From Pieris napi (Eukaryota; Arthropoda; Insecta; Lepidoptera; Pieridae), in contig NC_062249.1 of assembly GCF_905475465.1 (NCBI RefSeq), forward strand, positions 11,854,501 to 11,918,500: a stretch of 64,000 nucleotides of DNA, written 5' to 3'. The position numbers and the translations under genes were made by a program. Under the pieces are notes generated by a model, which had not been told where the DNA came from, searched no databases, and worked only from the letters and a program-made list of their open reading frames with translations. Positions 58,806 through 64,000 of the stretch are shown here, piece after piece. How positions within the stretch are numbered: the stretch's first letter is position 1; the number at the start of each line of letters is the position of its first letter.

Positions 58806-59240
58806 CTAGCGACCCGCCCCGGCCTCGGACGGGTGGAAGCTGATACTAAATACACCACAGAAAATCTGTGAACGTTGTATATAAAAACATAGCGGCCCGC
58901 TTCGGTTTCGCACGGGTATTAAATATATAGCCTATGTCACTCACTGAAAAAATGATTAAAATCAATCCAGTAGTTTTGATTTGTTCATTACTGCCCGTGG
59001 CGCCCACACGCGTTAAATTTGGATATTTTTATAAATCTCGTAGAGTTCAGCCTGCGTTTGCAATGTAAGCGAAATAATGTAATTATTTACGACATCACAT
59101 TAGAATCCTCAAAAATACATATAAACCTTCCTCTTCACTTTATCTATTAAAAAAACCGCATCAAAATCCGTTGCGTAGTTTTAAAGATTTAAGCATACAT
59201 AGGGACAGAGAAAGCGACTTTGTTTTATACTATGTAGTGA
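58806..59240 (+). repeat. RTE-like LINE or SINE 3' region
   Basis: The motif GCGACCCGCCCCGGCCTCGG appears near 58809 and again as GCGGCCCGCTTCGGTTTCGC near 58891, each followed by AAATA and a CTATGTCACTC-like or similar stretch. The block ends AAGCGACTTTGTTTTATACT. This arrangement is known from abundant lepidopteran RTE-associated repeats. Orientation and clade are inferred. Confidence 0.45.
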
Positions 59241-60720
59241 TTAAAGATGTTAGCATATTACGATGCCTATTTCCACAGCGGACTATGTTGAACAATATTA
59301 ATACTGGAAAATTACTTTAAATGTCTTTCTTTAAATTTAACCGTTAACGATATGCTAAATAGTATTAGTGAAATGGAATCATCTGTAGCCGACCCATTCG
59401 TGCAAACGTGTGGCATTGGCGGAACCAGATTTTCACTAAATTAATCATAATATAATTGACCAAACATGATATACACAGTAGATGTGAAGATTATGGTTTA
59501 CGCGTTAATTTATAATTAAGAGTTTAGCCCGGGTTTTAATAATATTTAATTAAAAACACTTTGTAACGTAGCGCTAATGGTGCTACGAGATCTCGTAGAA
59601 CTATGTATGTGGTGACATCCATGCGTCGGGCTGTCTCTCTCTATAATATGGAGAGGTTGGACTTGAAACGGTATGTATTTGTATATAGTACGCTATGTAT
59701 AAATTATTTTGTCCTTTGACACACCTTGATGCTTCGTGTTTGATTGAAAAAAAACCCATTGTATGCGGTGATGTTGGTTATTTCGACTATGTATTTGTGT
59801 GTTGTTCCCAGAATATAAGTGAGTGCTCCTATTTCACCATGCCTCTTGCTGATAGAGAAGAAATCTTTGTGTTTTTCTAACCTGGCAGTAAATTTATAAG
59901 CAATAATTTTTCTAACTCATAAGTATATATTGAAGTAACTACATTAATAAATTATAGTTTGGTTTTTTTTTTCGAGAAAAAATCACTCGAATTACCAGGG
60001 CCATTATTTGACTTCATGTTCACACCCTTTTGTAAGCAAAAACTCCTTTTATTAATAAGAAACTCTATACTAACTACTTGCTTGAAGGTAGCTTTATTTC
60101 CAAAAAGGCAAATTTTCTATTGGAGGAAAATGATACTGTGACTATGAGCTAAAGGCATTTTAAAAGGTAAATTATATACCATTCTTTCCTTTTATCACTA
60201 ACTAGGTAGTAGAACCAAAATCCTGTTTTTCCGTCCCTCAGTTATTTGGGCCTTCCAAACTTCTCAAAGCATTGGTCCATTGTGGCCGTGTACATACTCA
60301 GAGTTACACAAAAAGTAAGATCAATGAACTCGTATATTGAATATCTCGACAAGAGATTGCGATGCTTTTGACATGGGTCTGCAGTGAATGGGCCGTACTT
60401 TCGCTAAGTCGAAGGGTTGATTGACTTTTTCATACAGAAGTTTAATTAGAAGACTTTTGTAACTGTCGGAGGGCTTCCACCGCAAAAGGTTGTTTAATAA
60501 GTATTGCTTGGTATTAAGTGCCGCGATTTATATTCTTAAGACTTTATAAAGGCTTTGTTTTAAATGATTCGTTAATTAAAAATGTATTTTGTAATGCAAA
60601 TCAAGTTTATTGTTTTACATTAATTGATGATAGTCTCAATAGGTAATTGACATCAATGGTGTCAAAAAACACTTTTATACCTGGTTGTCAGTGGACCAAA
60701 CTTGCAGACATAAAAAAAAT
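59241..60720. other. no firm feature
   Basis: CTACGAGATCTCGTAG, a 16-bp perfect palindrome, lies at 59582-59597. Two cysteine-containing short frames (59695-59880 and 59959-60141) have no supporting splice sites. Confidence 0.35.
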
Positions 60721-61010
60721 CTGTGGCACTACAACCTCTTTAGCTCTGAGCCTTAGATTTCTGAATCTGTTTCATGATCATTTTCAATCTAATAGGCAAG
60801 TAGGTAATCAGCTTCCTATGCCAAACACACACCGTCGACTTTTTGGGTCTAAGACATGTCGGTTTTCTCACGATGTTTTCCTTCACCGTTTCGGCGAATA
60901 TTAAAACGCGCACATAGAAAGAAAGTCCATTAGTGCACAGCCGGGGATCGAAGCTACGACCTCAGCGATGAGAGTCGCACGCTGAAGCCACAACGCCAAC
61001 ACTGCTCTAA
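60721..61010 (-). repeat. full-length tRNA-derived SINE
   Basis: Best copy in the window. On the minus strand, GGCGTTGTGGCTTCAGCGTG and TCGTAGCTTCGATCCCCGGC carry the Pol III boxes, then the CCATAGTG-type body with GGTGAAGGAAAACATCGTGA, CTTAGACCCAAAAAGTCGAC, and a tail ending near GGTTGTAGTGCCACAG. Confidence 0.8.
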
Positions 61011-62329
61011 ACTTGTAGACATACTTTTGATTTTATTTTCCCGAGTATTGAAAGTTGTTGAAATAGATTCACCCCTCTCACAATGAGATACAGAGGGTAA
61101 TCAACAAATTATATCTTCTTCGTTTAACCCTGCAAGTTCATATAATAATTTGTTTCCGTTTGGGTTGTTCTTACCCACGAATCTAACGACATATACTGTA
61201 CAGTCTCTCCCTTTGATGTTAGGGTACGGCACAAAGGTATCATGTAGATAATTTCATTAACATACATTTTTGGTTGGACTGCCGTGGATTTTCTAAATGT
61301 TTTGCGTCCAGCAATTTCTCTCAAGCATATTTTAAATTATTTGACAAAGATTTTCTATATTTTTTGCTGAAATATTATGATGATCTTTGATATAAGTGAC
61401 TGACTGGTATCGCACCTACACTGTTATTTACTTTTTGTGTTATTATTATTTTTCTCTATAAGCAAGATAGAATTATTCTTCTGCGCATTTCACTACTATT
61501 GTTTCACATAAGTCAAACCCACCAAATAAGCCATGGCGGTTATTCCTAAATGACTTTATTGGCATGTATATTCCAACTATTAATATCATTTGTTCATAAT
61601 TAGAACCACCATATGTATCTCTTCATAGAGTCTTCAGTACCATAAAGATAATAAAAGATAAAATAAGTAATTTTTTTTTAGAAAAAATCAATCGTAGGTA
61701 TCAAAATACTACTTACCGTGAATTGTTTTGTACAAAACTTAATTTAAGCAATCGTATTAAAAAAATATTCATTTCAACTATAACTGTATAATAGCTTAAC
61801 TATCTATATTAATAGCTTATAGTGACTATACATTAGCTTTAATTGTGTGGTATCCGCATTATATCAATTAGCTTCATGGAGCATGCAATAAATTTATAAG
61901 GGACCTTAATTGGAACGAAGCTAATAATAAAATACTATCGAACATTGCTTGTACATACAAACGAAATATATCTTGTCTTCATTTTTATATTTAGGAGATA
62001 ATTGGTTTTTTTATCGAATTGATTAAGTCACATCTCTCAGATAAACTGACTTTAATACAAAAGTGTAAATATATAGATATTTCTTTACATTATAAAGAGG
62101 TATGATTTGTATTTATGTATTTGTAAAGAACTAATTCACAAACCACAAGCCCAATGTACTAATGTAATGGACCTAAATACTACATTTATAAATCAGTTTT
62201 ATGAATGTTGTATTCCAAAGAGATCGGACCTCATACTACTACTAGAAGCAGCAGTTTTTATTGGAAAATTTAATTGTCGTTTTTATTATATTTCGTTCCT
62301 TATTATTTATAATTTATATTGTTTAAACC
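61011..62329. other. AT-rich DNA, no firm feature
   Basis: A minus-strand frame at 61124-61324 meets a donor-like GGGTAAGAAC but has an upstream stop and no acceptor, so I do not call it. Confidence 0.35.
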
Positions 62330-62432
62330 TTCCCTGACCTTCCACAAATATATCAACATCATAATTAGCGTAATTGGTCCTGCCATTCTAGAGTTTTAGC
62401 GAGACTAAGGAACAGCATTTAATTTTTATAGA
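62330..62432 (-). mobile_element. Helitron 5' end fragment
   Basis: On the minus strand ATCTATAAAAATTAAATGCT, then CTAAAACTCTAGAATGGCAG and CCAATTACG match the opening of a second Lep1 Helitron subfamily. Its 3' part is absent. Confidence 0.5.
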
Positions 62433-62435
62433 TAA

Positions 62436-62667
62436 CTAGCTGACCCGGCGAAAAATAGGGGTTGATCGTAGATGGATGAAAATTAAAGGTTAAAAAAAGA
62501 ATATTTTTTTTGAGATGGCTACCCTTATAACTTAGGGATTTGAAAGATAGATAGTGGCCGATTCTAAGACTTACTGAATATGCATAAAACATTTCATAAG
62601 ATTCGGTCGAGCCGTTTCGGAGGAATATGGGAACAAACATTGAGACACGAGAATTTTATATTATAGA
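62436..62667 (-). mobile_element. Lep1-type Helitron, shortened
   Basis: Minus strand from TCTATAATATAAAATTCTCG to TTCGCCGGGTCAGCTAG, flanked by A and T. A shorter relative of the copies at 0.5 and 44.9 kb. It lies 4 bp from the Helitron fragment at 62330-62432. Confidence 0.7.
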
Positions 62668-64000
62668 TAAGGTAGGCTATAAATATTTTGTATATACTTT
62701 TAAAAAAAGTACGTGGCTGGATACTTTTTCGACGCGCTTATTTTTATTTTAGGCGGCTAGTCTAAAATATTATTTGAAATTTGTAAGATAGTGTCTTGTA
62801 ATTTGTAAGACATACCTTCAAAGCAGCTGATTATGTAATAATCGGGCGAGTAAGATACTAATATTTTTATTATTATATTATATTTCATTTGTGAAGCCAG
62901 AAACAAAACAATATTGGATAATAATTTTAATACCATTAAATAAGTCTTGTTAAGTTTGTGTGTAGAAATTTTGTGTTACTTATCTAAAATAATTCTTACT
63001 CAGTTTATTCTCTCCGACCCTTGCCTCAAATGCCTACGTCTTTTGAATATTTATCAGTTATATTGTGACAACTTGAGAAAATTTAATAAACACCAAATTT
63101 ATTCATTTTATTTTAACAAGTTCGTTGGTAAAGAGTTTGGAAACTTTTTTGTCTTTATTCAAAATCTAAAATGATTGTCTTTGATAAGTTTGATAAGTTT
63201 TTAGGCAATTTACATTAAATTATTTGTTTATGTTTAAAGTTACGTCGACTCTGTAAATTAATAATGTTAAAAAAAGGACATCATGAGTCTATTGGTCTAT
63301 GTGTATCATTCAAACATATCACACGAGTTAGCGAGCCGCCCCTCTGCCCCTTTTAGACGCATTTTCAAGGAGTGTATCTCCAGACTGCAAACCTACAACG
63401 AACTGATGAAATTTTAGATGCTGGTGTTTGCTGCCGTATACACTTTTAGCAGTTAATAAACGAGGCTTTACCTTATAATAATTGTATAAAACTATTATAA
63501 ACGTTAATTATAATATAAAAAGATATCTCCACTATATGTTTCTATGACTCGCGTAAAACTGAAACATTAATTTAAAACCCCAATTACACAACAGCTATGG
63601 CCAGTTTCCAGGAAGACCTCAATATAGCGAAGCCTTTTCATTTTGTTCCAAGTTTAATTAATACAGCATCGAAACCATACATATCTCGGAATTTAATATA
63701 CACTGTGAATATTTCAGCAAATACCATTTGTGAAATTCAAAACTATTTTCGCTTCATATTCGCAGTATGTAGGATGCTAAAGGTTTTTTTGTATACTTTT
63801 AATAATATCTATACGTATTTGTGTAAACGTTTAAATGACCCCCTTTGATGCCTTATTTAGAGGTCTGTGCAGTCGCATGTTGGTGTTACTTAATATATCT
63901 TAAGTATAAGCTTAAATATAAATTATTAATTAAATTTACCAATAGTATAAGCGTGATTTTTTATAATTAAAGGCCTGAATAAACAACCTTTCCAAATAAA
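62668..64000. other. AT-rich DNA, no feature seen
   Basis: Short frames only. No recognised repeat or gene to the end of the window. Confidence 0.4.

Noticed and set aside
59695..59880. Frame with YFDYVF resembling a channel segment
   Set aside because: Similarity is six residues only; the rest does not fit a membrane segment and no splice sites support an exon.
61124..61324. Minus-strand frame with a good donor
   Set aside because: A stop lies just upstream with no acceptor between, and no homology is recognised.

Overview
The window reads as repeat-rich, AT-rich intergenic or intronic DNA from a moth or butterfly. That is an inference from the repeats: Helitrons of the Lep1 kind (5' TC, 3' CTAG, inserted between A and T), tRNA-derived SINEs of the type common in noctuid moths, Jockey/CR1-group and RTE-type LINE pieces, and several cut-and-paste families. 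No complete host gene is convincing. A few short exon-like reading frames are listed with low confidence.

Layout. 1-0.8 kb: two SINE remnants and a Helitron. 1-4.5 kb: a nearly complete non-LTR retrotransposon with one long endonuclease/reverse-transcriptase frame. 5-8 kb: LINE fragments. 8.5-9.6 kb: a Helitron split by a pogo-like MITE. 10.3-12.7 kb: internally deleted PIF/Harbinger-like and piggyBac-like elements. 12.8-24.4 kb: Helitrons, SINEs and LINE tails in AT-rich DNA. 24.8-25.3 kb: a 0.46-kb inverted-repeat MITE. 25.4-30.6 kb: the most structured locus, a DD41D mariner whose transposase frame is split by a 3.88-kb LTR-bounded, non-coding element carrying a Helitron and two tandem-repeat arrays. 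30.6-49 kb: dispersed Helitron, SINE, LINE and MITE copies, including an RTE fragment interrupted by a second copy of the 0.46-kb MITE. 49.3 kb: a hairpin with perfect 45-bp arms inside a 12-bp direct repeat. 51.3-54.9 kb: a 3.6-kb element with 19-bp terminal inverted repeats, CTG flanks and a small spliced-looking gene. 55-64 kb: a dead mariner, an AGCTAAGC-rich inverted-repeat element, SINEs, an RTE-like fragment and two more Helitron pieces.

How parts relate. The autonomous machinery visible is the LINE (possibly supplying the enzyme for its own truncated tails) and the interrupted mariner. Most of the rest is non-autonomous and would need enzymes encoded elsewhere. Nesting gives a relative order: mariner before the LTR element; Helitron at 8.5 kb before the pogo-like MITE; RTE fragment before the MITE at 42.5 kb. 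The two LTRs differ at one position that I can see in 336 bp, so that insertion is young.
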